Notes: generated by a model not told the origin, from the letters alone. A stretch of 7,471 nt of DNA from Microcaldota archaeon (GCA_018304285.1 JAGVWL010000050.1:1-7471); one strand, 5' to 3'. Positions 1 to 6,049 are shown, numbered from the stretch's first letter. Made by a program: numbers and translations.

Positions 1-1043
1 CGCGATTGCACGTACGAACCGCTCAAGACAAAACTTTTCACCAAAACAGGGTTTTCCCTGCTGGTTATGTCGTAAACTTTCACGAAAGACGCTTGCTGGT
101 AGTACGGGTAAGGATAAGCCATCATCTTGTCCAGCTGCTCACGGTCAATTGAAGGCGCGCTTCCAGAACCTGGTTCAACGGGAGCGGCTTTCAGTTCGGG
201 GCATGGAGTGAATTCGCATGAAGGCGATACTCTGCCGACATAACTTCCATCAGGGCACAATTTTGCGTCTGCAGTGCATGCCACGGGCGTGGCGTTAGCA
301 GTCGGCTCGGGGCATGCTATGGGCAGGGCGCAGTTTACAACGGCCTTGCCGTTCATCTTTTCACAAACGCATACGGTGCACCCGTCGCCCCAGCTATCTC
401 CAATCGAATATTCATTGCCGTCATCGAGGCATTTGCCGGCAGGGCCGGTCGTGGGCGTTGCGGTAGGCACGATTGTTGGCTCAGGCAGCGGCCTGGGCTC
501 CCAAAACGCCTGTTCCGAACCGAAGACGACGAGCTTGCCGCCGTAAACGAAAATCTGGCTGGGGACAGCAGTTTGCCTGCCGTTCGCATTAGCGTTCGAA
601 TCAAAGCTTATTTCGGAAACGATTTTCATTTCGCTTGCAGGATACGCCTTCAGAATCTTGACTTTGTTTTCGGCAATCACGTACAAAAACTCGCCGTCGT
701 TCTTCATTACGTCGGCTTCGTCAACGCCCTCCACTTGCACGTTGGTGGTGGAATAATCCGTTGCTCCGCCGGCAGAATCCGCTTTCGCCATCATAGGTAC
801 AGGCGCGCCCATTTCGCGGGTGGCGTAAACGCCCTGTCCGTACGAACCCCGCGCTTGCGAAGCTTGCAGGAAATCGTTAACATCGTTCCATGAAGAGAAC
901 GAAAGCAATTGAGTGTCCTGCTGCGAGAGCTGGGGCGAGGGGGTTGGGTAAGCGGCGGGGTTTGAAACGCACCCTGCCAGAATCAGGGATAAGGAAGATA
1001 CGAGAACGAATACTGCCGCCAAACTTTTTGAAACCGCTGCCAC
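1..1043 (-). CDS. Secreted beta-propeller lipoprotein (PF09826-like), N-terminal part, runs off left edge
   Basis: 347 codons are visible and the C-terminus lies beyond the window. I chose GTG at 1043-1041 because an in-frame TAA lies five codons upstream and AAAGGTGG sits 6 nt before it. Residues 1-24 form a signal peptide with lipobox LAGC, so Cys25 is the predicted lipid anchor and the protein should be outside the cell, tethered to the membrane. Residues 101-117 read NVQVEGVDEADVMKNDG, the signature of the secreted C-terminal beta-propeller family (COG4880/PF09826), followed by propeller strands (FLYVIAENKVKIL, IFVYGGKLVVFG). The later segment SFVKVYDITSRENPVLVKSF (319-338) is also characteristic. 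Between these two blocks lies a Pro/Thr-rich and ten-cysteine insert (about 183-290) where relatives usually have a short loop. The family's function is unknown; surface binding or adhesion is a guess. The family call is firm, the role is not. Confidence 0.85.
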   Translation of the reverse strand, partial: MAAVSKSLAAVFVLVSSLSLILAGCVSNPAAYPTPSPQLSQQDTQLLSFSSWNDVNDFLQASQARGSYGQGVYATREMGAPVPMMAKADSAGGATDYSTTNVQVEGVDEADVMKNDGEFLYVIAENKVKILKAYPASEMKIVSEISFDSNANANGRQTAVPSQIFVYGGKLVVFGSEQAFWEPRPLPEPTIVPTATPTTGPAGKCLDDGNEYSIGDSWGDGCTVCVCEKMNGKAVVNCALPIACPEPTANATPVACTADAKLCPDGSYVGRVSPSCEFTPCPELKAAPVEPGSGSAPSIDREQLDKMMAYPYPYYQQASFVKVYDITSRENPVLVKSFVLSGSYVQS

Positions 1044-1049
1044 CGAAAA

Positions 1050-1057
1050 CCACCTTT
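1050..1057 (-). promoter_or_regulatory. Shine-Dalgarno site of the beta-propeller lipoprotein gene
   Basis: On the minus strand AAAGGTGG lies 6 nt before the GTG at 1043. It pairs with the CACCU part of the archaeal 16S 3' end. It decides the start, since no ATG lies nearby in this frame and a stop codon is close upstream. Confidence 0.7.
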
Positions 1058-1106
1058 ACTCTTCAAATGCGTTTTTTGCTGTATGGAATCTTTTAGCCGG
1101 ATGGCG

Positions 1107-1114
1107 TTTAAATA
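1107..1114 (-). promoter_or_regulatory. TATA-like box for the lipoprotein gene
   Basis: The minus strand reads TATTTAAA here, the best archaeal TATA-like element in the 151-nt gap. The usual spacing puts transcription start near 1084, giving a leader of about 40 nt that contains the Shine-Dalgarno site. It implies the lipoprotein is transcribed separately from the five-gene unit upstream. No clear BRE was seen. Confidence 0.5.
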
Positions 1115-1130
1115 GCCTGCAAGATAGTCA

Positions 1131-1193
1131 GGAAAAGAGTTGAAGCGGGGCTTGCCGCTCTGCACGGGCGGTATGCCTCGCTCAAAAAGCGCG
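1131..1193 (-). terminator. Possible 3'-end/terminator region of the five-gene unit
   Basis: Just after the stop of the small membrane protein gene the minus strand has two short inverted repeats. The first is CGCT-TTTTG-AGCG (1191-1179), with a T-run in its loop. The second is GAGCGG-CAAGCC-CCGCTT (1160-1143), followed by CTCTTTTCC. Archaeal terminators are mainly T-rich stretches, so these short T-runs are only weak evidence. The position, between the unit's last stop and the next TATA box, is the main support. Confidence 0.3.
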
Positions 1194-1194
1194 G

Positions 1195-1494
1195 TTAATC
1201 CTTGTGGCTGTAAGTGAAGTATCCGGCCATGAGGAAGATTATTCCAAGCACGAAATCCAGCAAAACCGACTGGAGCAAGGCGTTAGTCGTTCCGGACAAG
1301 AGTTGCTTCGTCGACTCCAACTGCGCCGCGTCCATTCCCGCAGCTTCCGCGCCTAAGGTGCCGAGCTGGTTCAACTGCGCGAGCGACGGGCCCAACGCTG
1401 CCGAAACCTGCATGTACTGATTAGCCTGGTATACGGCGAGCGTGAACATCAGCGCGCCCATTATCACCAAAAACTGGCTAAAGATTTTTTTCAT
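1195..1494 (-). CDS. Small two-helix membrane protein, function unknown
   Basis: I do not recognise this 99-residue protein. It starts MKKIF and has one hydrophobic helix at about 5-24 and another at about 77-95. The linker between them (about 25-75) is rich in Ala, Leu, Gln and Gly with few charges, and would lie on one side of the membrane as a short amphipathic hairpin. The C-terminus is charged (YSHKD). The ATG overlaps the TGA of the preceding S30AE-like gene by 4 nt (ATGA), which suggests translational coupling and makes this the last gene of the leftward unit. It could be a membrane partner, or a substrate of the site-2 protease in the same unit, but nothing in the sequence shows this. 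The coding call rests on the coupled start and the clean hydrophobic pattern. Confidence 0.7.
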   Translation of the reverse strand: MKKIFSQFLVIMGALMFTLAVYQANQYMQVSAALGPSLAQLNQLGTLGAEAAGMDAAQLESTKQLLSGTTNALLQSVLLDFVLGIIFLMAGYFTYSHKD

Positions 1495-1886
1495 TCTTCT
1501 TCACCCTCCAACAGAAATTCGCTTCCTCTTTTCTTTCCATTCACAAGCTTGTTCTTGTGCTTTCTCGCTTCGGCCAAAAGCTCGTCGAACAAGTCTTTCA
1601 AAACGAAATTCAGCTTGCGGCCCGTGGCCTTGGCGCGGAAAGAAGCGTTGCGTGCGGAAAGCAAGCCGAACAGCTCGAATTTTTCCGTCTTTCCAAGCCC
1701 CGAGATTTTAGCGTGAATCGTAACGTTGTCAACCTCGTCCAAAACCTTGGACGCCTTGCCTGCGAAAGCCTCTGCTTTCTCTTGAATGCTTTCCTGGAAT
1801 AATTTCGCGTCGTGCTTGAGCCCCGAAACCACGATTTTCGGAGTGCGCGCGCGCTTGAATAAACCCAAAATCCTGTTCCAAACCAT
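1491..1886 (-). CDS. HPF/RaiA-like (S30AE-type) putative ribosome-associated protein
   Basis: 131 residues, length in the range of short ribosome hibernation factors. The pattern after a basic N-terminus (VWNRILGLFKRAR) follows the S30AE fold: first strand PKIVVSG (16-22), helix about 27-50, strand VTIHAKISG (55-63), strand KFELFGLLSA (69-78), strand ASFRAKATG (81-89), then helix LKDLFDELLAEARKHKNKL (96-114). The strand ending in a small residue-Arg-Ala-Lys-Ala-x-Gly and the acidic/basic last helix ending KHKxKL match E. coli HPF by eye. Members bind the 30S decoding region and shut ribosomes down in stationary phase; here that role is inferred. ATG at 1886 is preferred over GTG at 1895 because AAAGGTGG (1899-1892) lies 5 nt before the ATG. 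The tail (115-131) is charged and probably disordered. Its stop overlaps the next start. Confidence 0.6.
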   Translation of the reverse strand: MVWNRILGLFKRARTPKIVVSGLKHDAKLFQESIQEKAEAFAGKASKVLDEVDNVTIHAKISGLGKTEKFELFGLLSARNASFRAKATGRKLNFVLKDLFDELLAEARKHKNKLVNGKKRGSEFLLEGEEE

Positions 1887-1891
1887 GATTG

Positions 1892-1899
1892 CCACCTTT
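1892..1899 (-). promoter_or_regulatory. Shine-Dalgarno site of the S30AE-like gene
   Basis: AAAGGTGG on the minus strand, 5 nt before ATG 1886, is the same octamer as at the lipoprotein gene. The GTG at 1895 lies inside this site, so the longer start is unlikely. Confidence 0.65.
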
Positions 1900-1916
1900 C
1901 CAGCGCTATAAACGAT

Positions 1917-2423
1917 TCAAGAAGCTTCACGCAACGCGCGCTTAAATAACTTTAACTTCTGCAAAAACGATTTTCGAGACAGAATCCACTCGTCGCCTCC
2001 CTGCAAGTCGGCGATTGCCAACAGCATCTGCTCCCGCGCAAAACCTTTCGACTTGCGCCCTATTTCTCTAGCGAAATTTGGCGATCTGAAGGCGATCAGA
2101 TGGTTGCGCACCAGCATTACCGCATTCGCATGCCGCTTTTGCGCCAAACCCAAGTCCAAGCGGGATATTATTTCAGCGCCCGCCTCGTCATGCCCGGGAC
2201 ACGAGGTCACGCCGTTTTTCTTCACGAGCGTCTGCGGCTTGCCGATGTCGTGCAACAGCGCCACAAGGTGCATGAACCTGTCGCGGGTGAGCAAACGCAT
2301 TTTCCTCAAGACTTTCAGCGAATGCACGTAAACGTTCTGCCGCTTGTGCCCCAGGCTGTTTTCAGCGAATTTCTTGAGCAAAAGCATTTCGGGAAGCTGT
2401 TTCGCGCGTTCTATCGTAATCAT
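1917..2423 (-). CDS. HD-domain phosphohydrolase, related to the HD domain of CCA-adding enzymes
   Basis: 168 residues made almost entirely of one HD domain. The metal ligands are visible as H34 (YVHSL), H58-D59 (LLHDIGKP) and D139 (AIADLQGGD), with further histidines at H78 (GHDEAGA) and H108 (RNHL). The run HDIGKP...GHDEAGAE...VRNH is closest to the HD module found C-terminal to bacterial tRNA nucleotidyltransferase (PcnB/Cca), but the nucleotidyltransferase domain is absent here. HD proteins hydrolyse phosphate mono- or diesters of nucleotides; the substrate cannot be told from this sequence. I chose ATG at 2423, with GAGGG upstream. A TTG at 2453 would overlap the protease stop (TTGA) and add ten basic residues, so it remains possible. 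The next gene begins 30 nt after its stop (21 nt to that gene's GTG). Confidence 0.8.
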   Translation of the reverse strand: MITIERAKQLPEMLLLKKFAENSLGHKRQNVYVHSLKVLRKMRLLTRDRFMHLVALLHDIGKPQTLVKKNGVTSCPGHDEAGAEIISRLDLGLAQKRHANAVMLVRNHLIAFRSPNFAREIGRKSKGFAREQMLLAIADLQGGDEWILSRKSFLQKLKLFKRALREAS

Positions 2424-2449
2424 GCAGCCACGCCCTCTTCGGGAAAGTT

Positions 2450-3943
2450 TCAAGTGAACCAGGGCAGGGCGTTTATGAGCAAAAGCCCCACCGTAATCAA
2501 GCCCAGCGCAAAAGCGATTTTCGTCCCCTGCTCCCGCCCGAACGCATCCTGCAGTTCGACAAGGAAAATCCTCTGGCCGTCCGTCAAAAACAGCGGGAGC
2601 AAATTGACGGTCGCGAGAATGAAGTTCAAAGTGAAAGTGAAGACTACCACGAGCAGAATGAATGAAAACAAGCCGTACAAAAACGCGTTGCGCGCGTCGT
2701 TCTGGAATTCGACCATCTCCCTCACGGCGAGGGTGACGCCCAGTTTTCCGTTCCCGTCCAGCCGCACGTTCTTCACTCCTTTTTGCGTGGTGATGAAAAT
2801 CGTGTCTCCCGCCTTGTTTGAGGAAACCGCCTGGCGCAAGTCTGCGAGGGAGTAAACCGCCTTTCCTGCGGCGGAGTAAATCTTCTCCCCTTCCGCCAAA
2901 TCCGCGTTGGCTGAACTGATCACTTCAAGTTCCGAAACCCGAATGGTTTTCACGCCTTCGCTCGTCTTCAGATTCAAGACGCCCTTCTGCGTGGGCTGCA
3001 CTAGGTCTTGCACGCTGCGTATTGCAGTGCCGTCCGCCTCGAATATTTTTTCCCCGGGCGCGAGCAGCGCGAAGGCGGTGGAGTTTTCGAAAACGCTTTT
3101 CACCGAAACGCCTTGCACGAAAAACGGCGTCAATTGCGAAAGGCCCAAACCCAAAATCAGGAACAAGACGAAAAACAAGGCGTTGCTCGTGCTGCCTGCG
3201 CCGAGAATGCGCAATTGCAGGATTTTCTTCAATCCAGCCATTTTCTTTTCATCCGGCTCGACGAACGCGCCGACTGGCAGGATGCCGAACAACAAAAGGC
3301 CGGAAGACTTGACTTTCAATTTTTCTATCAAGCAAAGCACGCCGTGCGCAAGCTCGTGCACCACCACCACTATTATCAAAGAGAAAACCACTTCCCACGG
3401 CACCGTAACGCCCGGCACTATGGGAATGACGCCCGGCGGGGTTGCGGGGACGGTGAGAATGGCGTAAGCGTGCTGTGCGAGAAAGTAAAACCCGATTCCG
3501 AACAAACCAGTTGCAAACCCGATTGCAACCAGGAAGCTCGAGTCGAACAGCGTGGGCTGCAGCAGAAACAACAGGTAAAACAAAACTATTCCGATTGCGT
3601 GGATTGCAAGCTTTTTGCTCAGCCCGAACAGCCGCCATCCGTAGAAAACGCCGAAGCTCAGCGTCAGCCCGAAGTCTGCGAGCCCCTTGCTCAATCCGGC
3701 GTAGTGTTTCGCGATAAAGCGCATTTGGCTGAAACCAGAAACGCCCCGCACTATTATGAAGCCGTAGTGGTGCTCTTGCCCGCTGAGCTTTCCTAGAATC
3801 GAGCCTGAAAAACCCAGTATGACTACAGACACGCCCAGTTTTATCCAGTCGTTGAACGTGGAAAAGGCGACTGCAAAAAACATTACTGTCGCGGCTATCG
3901 AAACTGCAGTAATCCAAAATTTCTTGTTTTTCTGGAAATCCAA
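2450..3943 (-). CDS. Site-2 protease family (M50) membrane metalloprotease with tandem PDZ-like domains
   Basis: About 497 residues. Numbered from TTG 3943, the zinc motif HELAH is at 196-200 inside a hydrophobic helix, and the third-ligand motif NLLPLFLTDG is at 447-456, with Asp455 expected to bind zinc. GAFVEPDE (225-232), typical of archaeal S2P proteins, lies between them. There are several helices before HELAH (about 8-27, 32-51, 112-129, 137-157), one at 253-275 and two near the C-terminus. Between the helices at 253-275 and about 421-445, two repeats each carrying an APGEKIF/AEGEKIY-type turn (about 277-338 and 345-405) look like PDZ domains, which in S2P proteins gate substrate entry. 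It should cut membrane-spanning substrates within the bilayer. Start: AAGGTG (3955-3950) is 6 nt before TTG 3943, the same spacing as neighbouring genes. The GTG at 3952 lies inside that site but would add only three residues. Confidence 0.9.
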   Translation of the reverse strand: MDFQKNKKFWITAVSIAATVMFFAVAFSTFNDWIKLGVSVVILGFSGSILGKLSGQEHHYGFIIVRGVSGFSQMRFIAKHYAGLSKGLADFGLTLSFGVFYGWRLFGLSKKLAIHAIGIVLFYLLFLLQPTLFDSSFLVAIGFATGLFGIGFYFLAQHAYAILTVPATPPGVIPIVPGVTVPWEVVFSLIIVVVVHELAHGVLCLIEKLKVKSSGLLLFGILPVGAFVEPDEKKMAGLKKILQLRILGAGSTSNALFFVLFLILGLGLSQLTPFFVQGVSVKSVFENSTAFALLAPGEKIFEADGTAIRSVQDLVQPTQKGVLNLKTSEGVKTIRVSELEVISSANADLAEGEKIYSAAGKAVYSLADLRQAVSSNKAGDTIFITTQKGVKNVRLDGNGKLGVTLAVREMVEFQNDARNAFLYGLFSFILLVVVFTFTLNFILATVNLLPLFLTDGQRIFLVELQDAFGREQGTKIAFALGLITVGLLLINALPWFT

Positions 3944-3949
3944 AAGAGA

Positions 3950-3955
3950 CACCTT
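3950..3955 (-). promoter_or_regulatory. Shine-Dalgarno site of the site-2 protease gene, overlapping the aMBF1 stop
   Basis: AAGGTG on the minus strand begins within the TAA of the aMBF1 gene and ends 6 nt before TTG 3943. It favours TTG over the GTG at 3952, which forms part of the site itself. The overlap with the upstream stop suggests coupled translation. Confidence 0.5.
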
Positions 3956-4358
3956 AATCGGCTTGCTCTAGCAAGCTTATTCCTAAAGCAAACTCAAGTT
4001 TTTTAACCATCGCCTCGCCGGGCTTGAACTTCTGCTGTTCGAAACCCTCCACTTCCTTCTCCTGCACCAAAAGCTTTTTCGCAAAGTCCTTGCGGGAAAG
4101 CCCCTGCTTTCCGCGCGCCTGCATTATCTTCTGCCCGTAATCCTCGACCAACCGCAGTTCACCCTGCGGCTTGCGCGCCACCGCGGGCCCTGCTGCTTGC
4201 AGGGGGGAGTATTTCGGCTTGGGGGGAACGTAAGTTTTGAACACCTGGAAGCCGCGTGAATACTCCGAACAAACTTCGCACAAAGCCACGCGAGCGCCTT
4301 CGACAAAACCTTCGCCTACAGCCGGCTTCCCGCAAACCTGGCAATCCAAACCCGCCAT
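3954..4358 (-). CDS. Archaeal multiprotein bridging factor 1 (aMBF1), zinc ribbon plus HTH
   Basis: 134 residues. A zinc ribbon at the N-terminus uses C6-x2-C9 and C27-x2-C30 (DCQVCGKP and ALCEVCSEY). A Pro-rich linker (about 42-65) follows, then a Cro/C1-type HTH domain at about 71-130 that opens LVEDYGQKIMQARGKQGLSR and ends in a GISLLE helix, the arrangement of archaeal aMBF1/Mbf1 proteins. Such proteins are thought to bridge or modulate transcription factors and have also been linked to the ribosome and translation. I chose ATG at 4358 over GTG at 4403 for three reasons: AGGTG lies 5 nt before the ATG, the cysteines then begin where the family expects, and the TATA box at 4409-4416 would put transcription start near 4387, downstream of the GTG. 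It is the first gene of the five-gene leftward unit and could regulate it, although no operator is visible. Confidence 0.9.
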   Translation of the reverse strand: MAGLDCQVCGKPAVGEGFVEGARVALCEVCSEYSRGFQVFKTYVPPKPKYSPLQAAGPAVARKPQGELRLVEDYGQKIMQARGKQGLSRKDFAKKLLVQEKEVEGFEQQKFKPGEAMVKKLEFALGISLLEQAD

Positions 4359-4363
4359 TTCCA

Positions 4364-4368
4364 CACCT
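4364..4368 (-). promoter_or_regulatory. Shine-Dalgarno site of the aMBF1 gene
   Basis: AGGTG on the minus strand, 5 nt before ATG 4358. Together with the TATA position it decides against the longer GTG start at 4403. Confidence 0.6.
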
Positions 4369-4408
4369 GCAAAAACGCTCAAAACAATGTTTTTAGCCTT
4401 CACGCGGA

Positions 4409-4416
4409 TTTAATAT
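4409..4416. promoter_or_regulatory. Shared divergent TATA-like element between aMBF1 and fen1
   Basis: Plus strand TTTAATAT, minus strand ATATTAAA. Both readings resemble archaeal TATA boxes. Rightward, start would fall near 4439 and leave about 24 nt before the FEN1 ATG. Leftward, start would fall near 4387 and leave about 29 nt before the aMBF1 ATG. A second rightward candidate, TTTTTAAG (4432-4439), would place transcription start almost at the FEN1 ATG (leaderless). Which is used cannot be told from sequence. Confidence 0.5.
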
Positions 4417-4462
4417 CTTGGGTTTATGCAGTTTTTAAGAAAACGGCGTGGGTGTCGGTTGA

Positions 4463-5479
4463 ATGGGAGTAGAGCTGAAAGACCTTGTAGTAAAGCACGA
4501 AAGGTCGTTTGAAGAGCTGGAAGGGCGCATCGCTGTAGATGCATACAACACGCTATACCAGTTTTTGAGCATAATCCGCCAGCAAGACGGCACGCCGCTC
4601 ATGGACTCCAAAGGCCGCATTACATCGCACTTGAGCGGTTTGTTCTACCGCACTTGCAATTTGCTCGAAAAAAACATCCTCCCAATCTACGTTTTCGACG
4701 GGGTTCCAAGCGAATTGAAGAAAAGGACGATTGCCCAGCGCGCAGCTGTGAAGCTCGAAGCCGAAGAACAAAGGAAGAAGGCGTTGGAGCAAGGCGACAT
4801 CGCGCGGGCGGGAGTGCTCGCACAGCGGACTTCCAAGCTCACCAGGGAAATGGTGGGCGAGGCGAAAGAGCTTTTGACGCTCATGGGATTGCCTTGGGTG
4901 CAGGCGAAAAGCGAAGGCGAGGCGCAATGCTCGTTCATGGCTAGCGAGGGCGTGGTGCGCGCGGCCGCATCGCAAGATTACGACTCGCTCTTGTTCGGCG
5001 CACCCATACTAGTGCGCAATTTAACAATCTCCGGCCGCAAGAAGCTTCCGCGCCGCGACCAGTACGTGGAAGTCATTCCCGAAGAAATCATTCTGGAGGA
5101 AAGCTTGAAGGCGCTGGGCATAACGCGCGAAAAAATGGTTTGGATTGGAATCTTGAGCGGAACGGACTTCAACGAAGGGATTTACGGAATCGGACCAAAA
5201 AAAGCGCTTAAGCTCGTGAAGGAAAACGGTTCGATGGAATCAATATTACAAAAGATTGGGAAGGAAATGGACTGGAAGCCCGTGGAAGAATTGTTTTTGA
5301 ACCCGCAGACGGAAAAAGTTTCCAAGGAACAATTGCGCGCGGGGAAGCCCGACAGGCAGAAGATTGCGGAATTCATGCTCGACCGAGATTTCTCGCAAGA
5401 GCGCGTAGACAATTCGCTCGCCCGCGCGTTCAAACAACCCGTTGATTCTAAGCAAGGGCAGCTGGAAAAATGGTTTTAG
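4463..5479 (+). CDS. fen: Flap endonuclease 1 (FEN1), archaeal
   Basis: 338 residues, the usual archaeal FEN1 length, starting MGVELKDLV. It is a structure-specific 5' nuclease that removes 5' flaps during Okazaki fragment maturation and base excision repair. All seven metal-binding acidic residues are seen: D26 (AVDAYN), D79 (VFDG), E151 and E153 (SEGEAQC), D172 and D174 (QDYDSLLFG) and D235 (SGTDFNEG). The helix-hairpin-helix GIYGIGPKKALKL (239-251) follows D235. The last eight residues, QGQLEKWF, form a full PCNA-interacting (PIP) box, so the protein is intact and should work at the sliding clamp. GGGTG (4450-4454) is 8 nt before the ATG. The Nudix gene starts 12 nt downstream, so the two are probably cotranscribed. 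The stretch about 83-135 forms the charged arch/clamp helices. Confidence 0.98.
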   Translation: MGVELKDLVVKHERSFEELEGRIAVDAYNTLYQFLSIIRQQDGTPLMDSKGRITSHLSGLFYRTCNLLEKNILPIYVFDGVPSELKKRTIAQRAAVKLEAEEQRKKALEQGDIARAGVLAQRTSKLTREMVGEAKELLTLMGLPWVQAKSEGEAQCSFMASEGVVRAAASQDYDSLLFGAPILVRNLTISGRKKLPRRDQYVEVIPEEIILEESLKALGITREKMVWIGILSGTDFNEGIYGIGPKKALKLVKENGSMESILQKIGKEMDWKPVEELFLNPQTEKVSKEQLRAGKPDRQKIAEFMLDRDFSQERVDNSLARAFKQPVDSKQGQLEKWF

Positions 5480-5491
5480 GGTGAAGTTCAT

Positions 5492-6049
5492 ATGCGCGTT
5501 GGAAAATGGAAAATGCTTTCGGAAGAAACGCGTTTTGCAAACCCGTGGTGGAAAGTTGTTGAACAAAAGTTCCTGACGCCGAACGGCAAGAAAATCAAGT
5601 GGTTCATAGTCAAAAAGCCAAACGCCGTATGCGTGTTTTGCCTCACGAAAAAAGGCAAGGTCGTTGCAATACGCCACTACCGCCCCGGCGCTGATAAAAT
5701 CGTGTGGGACTTGCCTACGGGCTACATCAATAAAGGCGAAACCCCGCTGCAGGCGGCAAAACGCGAGTTGCGCGAAGAAACCGGGTTCAAGGCCGGAAGG
5801 TTCGCAAAACTGGGCTGTTACGCGGGCAACGCCGCAGGCGACACGGTAATGCTGCACTCGTTCCTGGCTTTCGAAGGGGAAAAGGCTTACGCGCAGGATT
5901 TGGACGAAAGCGAGGAAATCGAAGTGCACGAGCTTGCAATCGCGCAGCTGATGGGAAAAATAAAATCAAAAGCATTCATCGACTCTACGCGCGTGGGCGT
6001 GACGTTCCTTGCGCTGCAGAAGCTGGGAAAAATGAAATTAAAGTTCTAA
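5492..6049 (+). CDS. Nudix hydrolase, ADP-ribose pyrophosphatase-like
   Basis: 185 residues. The Nudix box is perfect, running from G77 through E83 to R91-E92-L93, E95-E96 and G98-F99 (GYINKGETP...RELREETGF). Before it lie AIRHYRPGADKIVWDLPTG, with the RxYRxG and WdLPtG features common to ADP-sugar diphosphatases, and a basic N-terminal segment (KKIKWFIVKK) that resembles the dimerising strands of that group. The likely reaction is hydrolysis of ADP-ribose or a similar nucleoside diphosphate derivative to AMP plus a phosphorylated sugar; the exact substrate is unknown. Shine-Dalgarno AGGGTGA (5478-5484) overlaps the fen1 TAG and lies 7 nt before the ATG, pointing to coupled translation with fen1. 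Its TAA shares 4 nt with the stop of the oppositely oriented VTT gene. Confidence 0.92.
   Translation: MRVGKWKMLSEETRFANPWWKVVEQKFLTPNGKKIKWFIVKKPNAVCVFCLTKKGKVVAIRHYRPGADKIVWDLPTGYINKGETPLQAAKRELREETGFKAGRFAKLGCYAGNAAGDTVMLHSFLAFEGEKAYAQDLDESEEIEVHELAIAQLMGKIKSKAFIDSTRVGVTFLALQKLGKMKLKF

Noticed and set aside
983..1165. Minus-strand 60-codon reading frame overlapping the lipoprotein start
   Set aside because: It overlaps the lipoprotein signal peptide in another frame and spans its promoter. It has no ribosome binding site or recognisable sequence.
1044..1194. Possible tRNA or small RNA in the 151-nt gap
   Set aside because: The GC-rich hairpins do not form a cloverleaf, there is no T-loop consensus, and no C/D box pair was seen.
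1905..1912. Internal TATA-like TTTATA on the minus strand before the S30AE-like gene
   Set aside because: It lies in a short gap inside a tightly packed unit and the gene already has a strong Shine-Dalgarno site. One AT-rich hexamer is too little evidence for a promoter.
1917..2453. Calling the HD protein a CCA-adding enzyme
   Set aside because: Only the HD module is present; there is no nucleotidyltransferase domain and no room for one.
2100..3796. Plus-strand reading frames of 251, 186 and 262 codons opposite the protease and HD genes
   Set aside because: They overlap a gene with clear HELAH and NxxPxxxxDG motifs and an HD gene. The antisense products are low-complexity and match no family I recognise.
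4356..4403. GTG start at 4403 for aMBF1, adding 15 residues
   Set aside because: The start would lie upstream of the transcript start predicted from the TATA box, and AGGTG 5 nt before ATG 4358 fits better.
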